NCBI GenBank assembly: GCA_022885665.1
Contig: JAGQDJ010000151.1
Coordinates: 1-64,000, forward strand
Reading direction: 5' to 3'
DNA: 64,000 bases
DNA from: Triops longicaudatus
Taxonomy: Eukaryota; Arthropoda; Branchiopoda; Notostraca; Triopsidae
Position 1 is the stretch's first letter. Each line of letters opens with the position of its first letter. The notes under the pieces are model-generated. The model had not been told where the DNA came from, did no database searches, and worked only from the letters and a program-made list of their open reading frames with translations. The position numbers were made by a program, and so were the translations under genes. This document shows, piece by piece, positions 21,345-36,300 of the stretch.

Positions 21345-24300
21345 CTAGTACCCTGTCCCCGTAGGCGTGGTCTTGTGCGTTCTATTTCCCAACATTTGGC
21401 TCATCTGCGAGCAACTCATAGGATCATTGCTCCTTGACCCAGGAGCAGCATACTGAGCATCGGAGTACGTAGGCGATCCTACGTCGCTTTCACACTGTGA
21501 ACCGGAATCGCTCCCACGTTCACCGTCAGCTGGTCGGGTCCCTGGACCTTGACTTGAGCTCCACCCGGCAGCATTAGGATGAATGGGGTAAGTTGGGTGT
21601 AATGGATTCGTATACGCTAACGCCGCGTCTCCGCAAGGTATTGAAAAATACGCATTGGAGCCACCATAATAACTCTCCAAGTCGCTGTACTCCGGTCCTG
21701 CCTCAGTGTCAGAATCTTGTTGTTCATCTGAAATACAGATCTATAAAAATCCCTTCTAAAACAGAAAAAGGGGCTAGAAAGCTACCTCCACTGGGCCGTC
21801 TGAATCGCTGGACACTGTCTTGGACCAAACTGGGCAATGAAGATTGAATGCCACGATCCATTGAGCAGCCAGAACTGGAGTTATTGTCTTGGCAAGGGTT
21901 TTGGCTGCCGTTCTCACTACCGCGGTAGTATCCCGGCGCGTACTCCGTCAATTTAGATTTGCTCAAACGCGCTGCTCGGCCCATTTCGTCTCCATGGTTG
22001 ACTACGACCCCTGTGCCATTGTTTCCGACACCTCCTCGCGATGAACTCCCGCGTGAACTGCTTCCAGAACTGCGACTATCTACGCCATTACGACCGCTCC
22101 ATACCAGCTGGGGATGAGAAGGCGCTTTGTTGCCAAAAGGCAATTCTGAAGCGGAAGGACGCTTAGGGAAGGCAGGGCTGCCTTGAATTCGCCACCCTTG
22201 AACGCCCTTCAAGGAACTTCCATTCACCTACAGAACGAGAACGCCAACGTTTTAGCTTTAGCATTTACCATCCACCACAGCCATTGCTCATTTACCTGTT
22301 GCTGCTGAGGCATATTCCGCTCATTCCATGTGCCAGGCGGCGGAGGGTGCGACGGTGGTGGGGGCAAAAGCTCCGACCAATTTGGTACCATACCACCATT
22401 GACGCCATTATCGCGCTTGGTGCGATTTCCTCCTCGTTTCTTTCCTTTGATACGGACACCATTTTCGTCTACAAAAATGAAACTCTTAAGTAAACAGAGC
22501 CTTTCGTAAACAATTTTGTGGTGGTGACTCACCAGTGGTATAACTGCTCGAATCAGAAATGGGACTATTGTCCAATAATGGTTGTCCTGCTTCTCCTTGC
22601 AACTGGAATGCGGGTTCTGTTGTTTTGGGCCTCCTGGGGTTGGAATCATCGGATCCTGAATTTCGCGAATCCAATCGCAACATTCCACTGGTGGACAAAG
22701 CTGTATATTTGCGACTATCCTGCAAAGAGCAAGTGCTTCGTTAGACACATGCTTCCGAAATAGAGCTGCGTAGCAAGGTTGAAATAATACTTACCATACT
22801 ACCAGCCGGTGCTCGCTGCATAGAGCTTACGAGGGTTGTGGTAGCGTAGGCAGCGGGTGGCTCAGAATTCATATCTTTCCGAGGAAAAAATGTGCTTAAG
22901 GGTCCGTTCGTTAACTCAGCGTATTCAGGAGCCGTTGGCGTCGATAGTGCCGAGTGAAGCATTTTGGGATCCTTGCCACAATCCGTTGGCTGCCAGCCCC
23001 GCGACCAAAACAGGTCTCGACCATTAATATTCACATGTGAAATGTCGTCGGTTTTGTGAAGCGTAGCTATTGTTGCACGGGGAAAAAAAATGGAGCGTAT
23101 TAGTACAAGCTACAACACTGATTACATTCTTCATCAATACCTGTTAGGTGTCCCAGGGCTTTCTTTCGTGCCATTCTCCGCCGCATGATTAAGCCAGTCA
23201 CGAGGAGAACCAAAACGCAAAGCAATAGTCCGCCGATAAGCAGAATAAACCATGTTTCTTGCACCACTTCGGTCAAGTCTGACGTTATTCCTTCGCCAGG
23301 TTCTCCGCCAATGCCGGCACCAACTCCCATGGGTGGTAAAACGGCTTCCATTCTCAACGACACTGGGGCTGTAGCCGGTCCAAGACCCGTTTTCGTCCAC
23401 GCTGCTGCACGCATAATATATTGCGTTCCGATCATTAACCCACCCACTACCACCGAGGTCGACGAGGCTGGTAAGGTCAAGTTAGCTAATGACTGTTCCC
23501 CTCCGTCGGCCGAGACATAAATCTAGACGTAGAATCAAAGGTTATTATTAGCCTAAATTCTTCCGATGAAAATTAGATGAAACATTCCGAGCCACACGCG
23601 AGACGAAAGGCCAACTCACAGGAATGCGAGGACAACTTTACCTGATAGCCTTTGATGATTCCGTTACGGTGCTGCCATGCGGGAGGAGTCCATTGCACCA
23701 GAGCGCTGGTGACGTTAATTTGTCGCACGATCAAAGTCGCCGGCGGTCCCGAAGGGGCATCTTCCGCTGTCATTTCTTCCAAGTTATTGGATGGCCTTCC
23801 TTCAATCCCTTGCAAGTAAGGGACTAGGAAAAATAAATACTCGGTGAAGGGCTTGAGATTCGTCACGGTGTAGGCTGTCAGACGGGGATTGAGGACCGTG
23901 GCCAACAGGAATTGACTGAAATTGCCCTTAATGTCTTCGGCGTTGAAAGGCGTTGAGGGCAACGCGTACTTAGATCTGACTTTAGGTGCCGACTCTTCTA
24001 ATCTAGCCCTAGTAGCTGACAGGTTCTCGCAATACCAGACATGGAAACCTTCCACGTCCATATCACCGTCCAAAACTTCCCACGATAATCGTACCGTCGT
24101 GCTGTTGACGGCTTTGGCTTGTTGCAGACGAACCACGTGTGAATCCAACAGCTCACGCACTTGAGCCATTTCTTCGCTCTCACCTGCGCCTTCTCGCAAG
24201 GTAGAGAACCAGGGTGACACCGGACTTGGTAGTGACAACCCGTGCGAGTTCTCGGCGCGGACGAGAAAAACATAAGCCGACCCCGGCTGCAAGTTGTGCA

Positions 24301-27300
24301 TGGTAAAGACATCGCCCATAAATTTACGAGTAAGTACTTTCCAGACACCCTGGCCCGAATTGCCGCCAGCGTCCGCTTGTCCACGCCAGTGCCAACCGAC
24401 ACCGGACGCTATCGTTGTATCATGTGGCGAATAAACTTCTACGATGTAGCCTTGCAATGGCGACGCACCCATGCGAGTGCTGCTTTGCCAAGAAATAGTT
24501 ACACTGGTCGTGGTTCGGTTTATCAGCCGAGGTTGCGAGGGAGAACCTGGCAATGCCATAGGATCGGACGGACTTCGCATGAAAACCACGTTCGGATTTG
24601 TTGGGCTTTCGACATTCAGCTGAGCTGACCATGCAGTAGCTTGCGTGTCAGAACCCGCCCAACATGTATACATGCCAGCATCACTTGACTGAAGATCTGT
24701 AACAAGGAAAATGTTATAATGGGTGTGCACGCAGGAGAGCCTCGCAACAAAGTACCTTCAATTTTGAGAACGCCAGAGTTGAGAATCGTTACGCGAGGAG
24801 CACTGGTCGTAAGAGGTGAGCCATCTTTGGTCCACCGTACGCTGTGACCTTCGATTTTGCATACCATCGTGGCCTGCGAGCGCAAAGGGAGTGTTTGATT
24901 TGCGGGTCCTGACTCGATCACTACCGGTGGCTGAGACAATGGCGCAGCGACTTCCAGACGAGTTCGATAGACAACGCCCCCAGCAGAATTGATGGCAGCA
25001 CAGGACCATACCCCAGCATCCTCGCTGTTTGCATTCTAATAAGAGACGTTGCGTTTAGTATATTGTTTTATTTGATAAGTTGAACGTTGAGACTATAATT
25101 GAAATAAATACACAAGTAATCAACGCCAAAGAGTATTATCAGTTAACGTATGTTTCAATACGCCTCGAGTTGTACATAAAATACAAATACATAAAAAATT
25201 CAAGAAATGCTTCTTTAGGTAATGGTGAAAGAAGAATAGGAATTTTTACCTGGATCTGGAGGGTTCCATTTGAAAGGACTGTCCATTTGCCTCTGTTGGA
25301 TTCTGCCGGCACTATGTAGGGATGTGTATGATTTTCACGACTCCAGTACAACAGAGGTTCCGGCGCTCCTTCCGCTCCGCAATGTAAATAAGCAGTGTGG
25401 CCTGGCTCGACTCGTACTTCTCTTGGCGGCATTGGACTCAAAGTAGGCGGCACTAAACAAACGAAATAAAGGAATCTTTCAAAAGCGGTTCGGCAATTAC
25501 AGTTTTTGTTTTTGTGAGCTAAAAGCACATGTTTTTCTTCTGTTTCACTAAAGAAAGCAGAATTTAGAATATTGCGTTTACCTGTGACGGTTAAAGTGGC
25601 TGAAGCTGCAGCGGTGCCCACCAAATTCTCGAGCTCGCACACATACTTTCCCTCATCCGCTAACGTCACTCGTTCAATGCGAAGCCCGGCTTTGGACTCG
25701 GTTAACCGCGCTCTCCCAGCCGGTAGAGAGCCGTCCATTCGACGCCAGACGACATGCGGCGAAGGATCCCCAATCGCTCCGCATTCGAACGTAACATCGC
25801 TACCGACCACGGCTGTGATGTCCGCGGGTGGGTGGACGATTTGCGGCTTCACTGAAAAGGAGAACAACGTAAAATTTGCATCACAATCCCACTCAGTTGT
25901 AAGTATGAGTCCAATGACTATCATTTGGCCCATACCATGTACGGAAAGCTGAACAGGATTAGTTTCTCTTGTACCAGCCACATTCTGCGCCGAGCACTGG
26001 TACCGGCCTTCGTCGTTGGGACCAACTCGGGTGATGACAAGGTTACCACCTTCTTCAACTCGTAATCTACGCAACGATAAGGAGCACATTAGTTCAAGTA
26101 GCTTTCATACGGCTTCCTCGTACGAAAAGCGTCTATGCCTTTTCTGTTCTATTTATTTTCTCGGCAGCTTTTGTGCAAGGGCAACCCAGCACCCTTTTTC
26201 CACTTTTAGTTTTTTAAGGAAAAAAAAAAGAACGGAACACTAGGGAATCTTTTTCAACTGTGGAGTACCTCATCAAGCAACATTTCGCGCCACTCTCATT
26301 TCCTCTTTCCTTATCTCACGTCAGTGCTTTAAGGTCTCTAAAACTCACTGGATGCTGGCCCTCGAAACGTAATTACCTGGCATTAGACGAGGAGATGTCT
26401 AAAAATTGCCCATTCTTTCTCCATCGCACAATAGGCTCCGGAACTCCGCGGGGAGGTTCGCACTCCAAAACTGCCGTTTCCCCCTGGATAGCTCGAACTG
26501 GTTGCGGTGATACTCGAAATTCCGGCTGCAAATCTGCAAAGCAAATAAATTATTCAATGCTTGTCATTTTTCTCTCCCTTCCTTCTTTCAACAATGGGTT
26601 CCTTATAGACTTCCATCACCCCGCCCAGTTGCATTCACCCACTTCATACGAGGCTTTTACATTTTTGTGTATTAGAATAATAATAAAGCGTGTAGCGAGA
26701 AACGGAAACGGCGCCTAGAGTGGGCGGCACCTCTTCCTTCCCCAGCACATTTGCCGTGGAGGAGAACTGAGATGAAGGAGAGGCAACAGCTGCGACCAAA
26801 CTGCCAAAACCATCGCACGTGCAACCCATCGCTTTTTACTGTGTCTTGTTATGTTTTCAAATGAAAATTGCGCTCAAGCACATCGAAAGGAAACCCAGCG
26901 ACTTCCTCTAGGCTCGATTTTTTGCTTCCTTTTTTGATTAGCATGCCCCTCTTTACTGGAAATACCCAACGTAAAAAAATGAGTTGAAATACATCGAAAA
27001 CACCGTCTGCAATATCTAAAATTTTTCCTGATTCTCAAAGTTTACGGGGTGAGACATTGGCGGGGACTTGAACACGAGACCATCTAGTAAACTATAGTCT
27101 CCATGATGCTTCTTTGATTTTCTTTTTCTTTTATTTCGGCTTCACGCTAAGTGAAACTAGAATCCGATTTGGGCTCCTCGCGATCAAGAAACTACACAGT
27201 ATGTGCCAAAAGTGCAGGTTTATTTGCTGTCTTTAGTCAGAGAAGCTCGGCATGAGGATTTTGCCTGTGCGATGCCGCTGCCGATGCGAGGAAAAAGCAA

Positions 27301-30300
27301 TATGCCGCCGGTTAATATTGACCTAACAGGCAAGCGTTACCAACGACACGCATGCCTGACAAATCTTACAAGCAGCCTGTCATTCATCTTTGCTGTGGCA
27401 CCATCACGCAAACTTACGCATTTGCCGACTTTCGGTCGCTAATATTCCCTTAAATCTCGGGATAACCGACGTTACACAAAAACAATACCTATCCATCCTC
27501 GGTTTACTCTTTCACGCTCTTGACTTAGTTGTGAGTGCCGCTGTCTCCTATGCTTACTTTCCACCACGAGCAACATAAAAAAGCAGTTTCAATCCTTCGC
27601 AAACTATATTTTATGCAAAGACTGACATGGAGTGAAGTTTGTTTGCGCATTATTATTACCTGTCACTGTCTTAATTCATGACAAGTATCACGACAAGTAC
27701 AACATATGAAATTAACTACTTTGAACTTTTCGTTTGCATGGCGTCGAAAAGTTATAGCTCCAAGGAAGTGCCTTTCCCTAGTTAGAATGCCACTTCGTGC
27801 TTGCATAGCGGTAATACACAGCAAATTGGGATGCCATCATATTTTAGGTTAGGTTCCGAAAGAAACCTGTCATTAGTGTGGGATGGGATATGGGATGTTT
27901 AATTTCCAGCTTAGCTTCGCATGGGGGAAGAAAACCACCTCATTTTTTCGGTTTTTCGATTTACAGGAAGGTAAACTTCGTTACGAATAGATGTCTAACT
28001 GAATTATCCAATACTGCCAGGGAAGATGAAAAAACGTAGCATAAACTGTGAGGGGCTTCAGCTAACCTGCTTATTCCGCAAGCCCTTGACAAGCTCCACA
28101 ATTAGCCAAAAAGCATCTGACTAGCGAACGAAAAGGGGGAAGGGATGTGAATGTGTTGTATGTGTATACGTAGAGAAGATGAGTAAGCCTTTGGCCTCAA
28201 TGCTTCCGTTAACGTCTGTTACACGCAATCTAATTCCCTAGATGGGTTTCTGGCGCAGGTAGACATAATAAAAAGAATACGAAAAAAAAAGCCATTAATA
28301 ATTTATTATTCCTTTCTATCCTCTTAGCTGTTGTGGGCTAAGACAAAGTCAGGGTGCGCAAGTTTACAGATCGCGAAATAATGAAACGCTAGAGCTTTAT
28401 GAAGTCACGTTATACAAGCAGGCTCTTTGAATAACTTCAGATGCAAATGACGTGAGCACGTTATATGTGTTTTCAATTTGGCAATAACGTTGGGGAGCAA
28501 AACTTCCTACCTAAAAGTTTCATGGGCCTGACCCTTGGGCTCTTAACATTTGCCCTACTCGACTACGACGGTAAAACTTAGGGGAGCGGAAACTTTTCAG
28601 AGTTCTATACAAGCCGACAGGCAGGCAGGCGCAAAATTACATCGGTTGCAATACTCAATTTCCAGGTGGCTGCAGGGCAACATAAAGCGTTAAATTTTTT
28701 CCACTTCTATTAGTCATCGATTTTTCTCTCTCTAACTGAACCATTTGGAAAAATACTATTAATTATTCAAACGTGTCCGACAGAATCGTTAACTTCCATC
28801 CGACTGTAAAAGTTAACCATTGCTGCTCTCACTCCGAGTCATACATGGCTTAAGATCCAAGGCACGACTACGTAGAGTAAGATATTAAAATTCCGAGGAT
28901 CGGAGTGGTATTGAATGGGAGCGTCAAAACGAACTGTTACAGTAATTGTCGAAAAGGATCCGACACTTTATCAAAATCTGATATTAGATGGGGAACACGA
29001 AGGGCCAACCTCCTGTTATGACAAATGGGTCATGACGCTTAAACGAAGATCGTCACCCTCCGATTCCAACAAGAAGCAAATGTAAAGGAGGAAAAATAAA
29101 AAAAATGGATGCCCCATATGAGGAAGCCAAACACAAGAACGACAACGAGAGTCTGGTTGGCTTTTTATACGCCTAAATGCCCTGGCGGTGCCCAGCACTA
29201 CATCGTTGGCCCATTTGTCATCTCGTTTTCTCATATCCTTTTCTTGTGTGTCTATCGTGAGATATAAAGTCAGCATGTAGCACCATGTGCTGCTTTACCC
29301 TACAAACACATTCATTTATATATATAACCCGCCCATTGCCCTCCAGCTTCTCGGCAGTATAGATTGGTCGTAAATCCTTCGTACGCGGGACTTGTCGCGG
29401 CCACATCGATATCTCCGAGGCCTGGCTATCAAGTCAATGCTGATACTTTTTATTTTTCCTTGACACGCACGCGGGATATTCAGTGCTTTGTTTCTTCCCA
29501 CTTTTTAGGCGTTCTCAAGAAAGACATAATACAGCAGGTGACGAAAACAATAGACAGTCCTTGGGTTCTCCGTGTCTTTCCCGGCGCCTGAGTTCTCTCC
29601 CTGACTAAGCTTCCTTCTCTCTTGCTCTTTTCTCACCCGGAACAAGAGACGTTTCCTTCGCGATGCAAAAAACGAAGACACCCTCTTCACTACACGGAGT
29701 CCCGCTACGAGATCATTCCAAAAGGCCATGTACCGCCAACACGCTGTCACAATTTTTACCCCTCGCCTTCATTTTTTCTCAAATTTGGTGGAGACTATTG
29801 TTCGAGTCTCGTACATTGTTGAAGGACGGCAAGGAGGAGGGGGTGTCAGCAAACTTGTCTTCGTCACGGCTCATTATCTCAACTTTTCGCTTTTCTGGAA
29901 CCATGAATGGAAAATCCCAACGTCAGAGAAACATGCTCTGTCACATATGCGTAATTAATAGGCTCGATACTTCTCACAAAAAGTCAAGCCAAATATAAAA
30001 CTTCTGACTATCTCACTCAACCCGCTGCTGTTACAATGCTCGCTCGACGCAATTTTGAGATAGAAGTTTTGACTCTGGCTCGGGACAACCAGTTGTCATC
30101 ATGGTGATTTCATTGACAGTCGGTTCTTTTATTCTACACATACTGTGCAACTTTGAAGTGTTGAAATAACTGTAAACAAAAGAAAAAGTCAAAGACACGC
30201 AGGAAGCAACGGCTTTCAATAGTCATGACGTTAACAAAACTGTTGGTAAAGTAAGCGCGTATAAGTAAATGAAATACTGAACTTGCATAGTTATATGTAT

Positions 30301-33300
30301 GGTTTTGGATTAGAAAACACTGCAATGTCAAACAGATATGGAAAGCTGGAAGTCCAACTCTTTCCAACTTCCAGAATTCGAATTTCTTCAAATCGCACTT
30401 TTTTTTGCCATGTATAGTAAAGCGCAAATTACGAGTGAAACCTCTGGTCACTGACGCCATTCTGATCCGTTATATAATGGCAAAGAACTCTGGCGTTGGC
30501 CACAAAAGCTAGCGAGTGTGAAGTTAACTTATGCACGTCCGGCGGCCATGTTCGGTCAAGAGCAATTCCATGTTCGAGCTGCTAATTAGAAAAAGGCTAA
30601 GGTTTCCCCAATACCACCACCGACAAATATATATATATTTTTTTTTTACCATAACAGACCCCGCATAATTACGGGGAAACTATTCATCTCCGGAGAACTT
30701 CTGCTTTCGGAGAGGGTAACGACAGCCTTATGCTTATTTGGGAATCTCCTTTTCTCACGGAAAAATGCCTCGTGCCTCCGACCTGACTGAAAACTACACG
30801 GACCAGGTAGCTTTAACAATTCTAAAAACTGCCCAATTTGCATTGGTGGGCCACACTCAATCCGCTTACGGTCTCGGAGCATTAAAACATTATTTGAAGC
30901 CATTGGGAAAGGTGTTAAAATGGGTCGTTAAAAAAAAGTCGTGTCTTCCCGTACGTTAAACTTTCCTTATACATATGCACCAGTAAACCGAGAAAAACAG
31001 TAAATTTACCGCGAGTAGTTCACTTTTCACCTAAGGAACTCAGTTCCCGCCCCTTTTCGTCACGTAATATTAGGACGAAACAATATTCACCAAGAAATTT
31101 CCCAACGTTCTCGTTTGTCTGAATACACAATTTTTCCAAAATTAGTTCGGCTGGCCAAAACTCACCTTTCAAAGCAAGAAAAAATCTCCACCGAAATTGA
31201 AGCAGACTTAAGACACGCTGGCTTGCAGCACGCAAAAGCGAAAAATTATGACTGACATGTCAAGTGGTTATATTCCACACGTTACTTTGAAACACGCTCT
31301 CAAGAACGTGTGAGAAGATGAACCTTTAAAACATTCCAAGCCCCCCTCAACTATCGTACGGAACACCAAGACAGAGCAGGGAATTTGAAAAACCAAAGGT
31401 GTGAACCTCGCACGCCCTTTACCCCACCTCACAGGGGAATAATCATCACCACTATTATTGTCTATTTCCCTTTCCGTATATGCATAACCGCAGCGTCAAG
31501 CTTATGGCGCAAGTGAATTAAAGACCCTTATTAAGAAAACCCTTCAATTTTATTTCTGTATACTTCAACGCTGTTTCAGAAAGTGTTGGAAACTATTCTT
31601 AAGCTAGTTACAAAAAGGAGTCCTTTATTTGGCCTCGGATCCAATAACAATGCCCGTGAAAAGGCAAATGATGGTGGAGGATCCCAAAGCGTGTACTAAA
31701 AGGTCGGTGGGTAGACGCTTCCGCGTCCGCTACGCTTTTCGCTCTTTGATGGATGGATTCTCCTCCGTCTATACTGGAAACATCTTGGCTTGTCTGCATG
31801 ATTGAATGACAGTACAGCTGTTGGAAGCAGCACAATAGCTTAACAACATGCAAAACGTGCTTCGTTTCTCCTGATATACTAACTCTTACTACCTACAACA
31901 CTCCTTGATTCCATAAATTATGACAACCAACCATCACGCCCACCTCGACTTCATTCCATAAACCCTCTAAGCGATAAGTTTCCGACCACAATAAAAAAAT
32001 CCCCCCAAGCCTTGAAAGAATTCTTTTACGTATCATCTCTGTGAAACAAAAGCAAGCCAATTACAGGCTACCTGCATTAATTAACGCTAAATCAGCGTAG
32101 CAAATTTTAGAAACAACACTTCACAGCTAGTCTTGCACGATTGACGTTATTCTTAGAAAATCTTCACTAATCGTGACAGGATTTCAGTTTCTCGACACGA
32201 ATTTTGGATTATAGAGGACCCTGATCTCGGCCAAGCTCAACTGAAAACGCGGGGAATTGAGAGATGAGCTGTTTGAGCTTGAGAAATGAGCTCAGAAGGG
32301 AGGTTCAATTTCCTTTTGGCGTTGTCTCTTCGTTTTTCCCTTCTATTTTTCCACGACGGCAGCACAAGACGCTAGAAAAGTGCGGGCCGAAAAGGGCGGT
32401 GTTAATGGGTCGCATTTATCAACGTTGACGTTGTCGCTGCTGTGAAACCTTCTTTCGGCTCTGGACGACGTCAACAGCCATCACCGGAGCAGCGGCTTGC
32501 AGCAACTGCTAAAACTTCATGCAATAAGAAACTATAGCCAGCGCGCGTTTACTCCCTCACACCAATTTACTTCCATGTGATACAAACTAAGCCAGAGAGT
32601 CCTTCCTTTGAACTCAGCGCCGAATGTACAAGAAAAAAAAAAAAACGCCTCATTGCAGCAGACTTATATTTTGTGAGGCAATTGACTTGAAGCAAGCATT
32701 TCCAATTAAGCGATCGCCCATTAGATTCCACGATCCTCTTATGCACGCATTTATCCTTGCAGCTGTTTTATTTTCCACAAATTAAATTGCACTAGCTAGA
32801 TTTTGCAAGACGGAGATTAGATAACGGAATTATTACATAAATCACTGCTACACACACAAAGTTCAAGGAATTAAAGGACGGCAAAAATAGAACGGAATGG
32901 ATAGACCAGTCTTGTAATTTCCGGTCTTCATACTAGTTTCCTTCTGGAAACGGCTGAATAAAACCATGTCGGGATCCAGCAAACACCAAATTGGAAATGC
33001 CTCATAAACTATGCTCCCGCCAACACTGTCATTGCGGTAGCCAACCAAGCAGGTAAATGAACCAGCGTCTCAAAAACCCAAAGCTGGCCTCGGACTGAAA
33101 CTATGTCGTCCACCGTTTGGCTCTAACTTGAGTTAACATTTTCCTACGCTTCGTCTTTCGAGTACGACCACAATCGAGAACATAAACTGTCGAGGGCTTT
33201 TCATGTCTTCATTGTCTCAGTCATACTTGACAACTTTTCTGCCACAAATACGACTTCCTGTGCTCGTTTCGACCATACTAGACGCTTTAAATACTCCAGG

Positions 33301-36300
33301 AGAAAGTCCCCGTTATCAACACACGCCCCACTGGCAAAATTATGGGGTGCAGAAAATAACAAGGGCAGGCCACAGCAATAAACAAAGCCAAAATTGTCAT
33401 GAAACGTTTTGCACACGATCATTTTTCGAAGTAATCCATCTTGCAAGCATCTTAAGAAGAAAATCTTTACGAAGGAAACTTTAACAGAAGAAACGTAACA
33501 ACCTTCTATAGAAGTCGAGTTCGAAGTTGGAACAATACAACCCATGCCGTCAGATAACTTGAACGATTAAGAACATTTCTTTCATCGTCCATTTAGCTAG
33601 GCGACGAATGTGTTTTAAACCCTCACTGCAGGGTTTTTAAAATTAACAGCGACGAACCTAGCCAGAAACTGTCTTCACCCTTTGGAGTGTGTAGTTTCAG
33701 AAGTTGTTAAGCAATCGTTGAGCCTCATCAAGACTCTCTTAGAAGGCGGAGTTGTTGAAGGAGGCTTTTCTTGGCAACACTTCATTTTTTTCTTATCGCA
33801 AAAAAATGTTTACCGTCTTCATAAATAACCGCCCCTTCTTTTCGCCCCCTCCCCTTTGTCTAACATTCTTACTCGTCTCCCGTAGGCAAGACGACTTGAT
33901 TAACCGTGTCTTCGAAATTATGTACCACACCATTATCTGATAAGATTTTTACTTTTCAGGATTTACTAAGCGGACCTTCATTAGCACGTGCCTCACCTTG
34001 CGGATATTCTTAGGTTCCGAAACCTCAAGTAGACTCTTTCATTTTTTTACAGCTGGCTTTCGTTCTGAAGAACAATAATGGAGTGAAAGCAGCAATTAGC
34101 AATTAATAATGATTTTCGTTCTGTGCTACTCGAATATTTTCTTCCCAAGTCTCGGCTAATTTCCAACTACTCATGTCATAGTCATTATAAGAAGGCATTA
34201 GAAGCAATTCTGAATATATGGGCCTCACATACGTACGCTCGAAAATTACATTAGCTTGGGGTCCCAAGGTGCGTCAAGAACGTGCGTTGCAGGAGAAGAA
34301 ACACCCCGAGAAGAAAGCAAGATAGAAGAAAGCTGAAGTTGGAGAATGTGTGTGTACACGTTCAAAAAGCAGCAAAGGTACTCCGGATCAATACAACCAC
34401 GGAACTATTGCAGATGCTCGAGAACCTCGTGTGAAGAAAAGATAAGCGGAAGATTTCCTCCCCTTTCTCTCTTTCTTTCCGAAGGAACACTACCTCCAAA
34501 TCCAGCACTGATTGTTCTCCAAACGTCTACGTCAACTAAAACCCCCACGAACTTACTGCCCGGATGAACGTTGCGTATATCTTCAAGACAAACAGCATTA
34601 CTCTCGAAAAACTGTCCGATTGTTAGTTAGGAACACATGTGTCGAACACTTACAAACACACCAGTCGTTGGCGTGTGCGTGGCAATAGCCCACTAGAACT
34701 AGAAACGGCATGGCGTCGTTTAAGTCATCATAAGGAGGCTTAGGTTCGGGTGTTAAAGATTTGCATAGAAATCCAACATTTTTAGGATAGGTTAATTGCC
34801 TAGCGCACGAGCGTGATGAGCTGAGAGGATATCAGGGGCCAGCCCGAAAAGGAATAAAAGGAAAGCGTTCGTTAGCTCTTAGCTCATTTGAAAAGTCGCC
34901 CCCATCGGCTGTAACAAAAGTCCTCGTAAAACGAGCGGCACTCGTGAAAAGTTTGGGCTAGCATTAATGTCACACCAGCTTCTTAACCATTATATGCGTC
35001 CGTCATTTATTCAGTGTCAAAATCCGACTAGCAAGTCGGGCTTTTCGCAGACTCGCCGCGCTCCCCTTCTCCGTAACTTCGGAAGCCAATTTTCTCGTCT
35101 CTTCGTAGCCGTAAACTGGCTATATATGACATTCTAGGTATCAAAAGGGGAACGGCTGCCTTTCTTATTACATTTCTGCCATTTTACCCTCTGACTCGGG
35201 ATTTGTACTCTACAAGAGAGAAACACAGAAAGAGAAGAAAAAAGAAAAAGCGAAGGCATTTTAGGGACAAATGCTCTAGAGGAAATATAGCATTTGTTGC
35301 ACTCAAGGACGGTATTAATTACTGCTTGTTTAAGACAAGGCAGAACCACAAAGCAGCGTTGCTAAGGCAACATCAGATATCTTTCGTGTTTGTTGGCATT
35401 CAAGCATAATACATATGTACTAGACGTAAGGAACGACGGGCTATATGTGAGACATAACTGACACTTTTCTGTTAGGGAAACCAGCGAGAATGTGGGCAAA
35501 GCGGTCGCCCACTCCGTCCCACCACCTTCGAGCATCCCAATTTTTCAAACCCTGATGCATACTTCCTCAAATTGAAGTTTTTATACACGCCAAAGACAGG
35601 AAAAGCCGACTTTTTGCGAACGGGTAGCTACATTACGAGGTTGAAAAATGAGGACATCAGTCGCTTCCAAAATGTATCATGCCTATCAACATTCACACTA
35701 ATCCAGGCGCTCGCACAAAGCAACTGACAAATAGTAACAGGTAGGAAAGATTCGTTCTGCCTTAAAATCTTGACAACCATGGGCGTGCAGTGACGCATGA
35801 GGCCAACTACGACTCTATATAGTGCTTTACTTACTCAATAAATCATAAGGAACGAGAACAGCCCAGCAGCGCACTCACAAATGCTTTTTTCCCATGCGTT
35901 CTTACAACTTAATCTACAAAAGGCAAACTTTATTGTCTTAATCTCAGGAAAAGTCGTTCAAGTATAACGTTTTTTAAGCGAATCACATATTTTCTCCTAA
36001 AGTCCGTACAGAAAACTAGTTTCATTGCTAAGTTTATTAGCGTGCCCTACGGTTACATATACCCTGCACTCGTATTAATTCGTAATTTATTTTTTATTTT
36101 CCTCTTTTTCCCCTGGCTACGAAAAATACGTGAGTAAAACATTGCTTCTAAACTCTTTTCCCACTAGCCGCAACTGTTAGTACTCCCTTGGACCCATAAA
36201 TAGCAAAGTTCTTGTATCTTTTTTTCTTTAATACAAGAGAGTCAGCAGGCTTAGTTTCAATTGCTTTCCCACGTACCGTTTCTACTTATGCTTTCGTCTT

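Noticed and set aside
26644..26829. Possible alternative first exon of robo near Ig2 (MGCTCDGFGSL...)
   Set aside because: It has an ATG in good context, but no donor in the phase needed to join the Ig2 exon, and no clear signal peptide.
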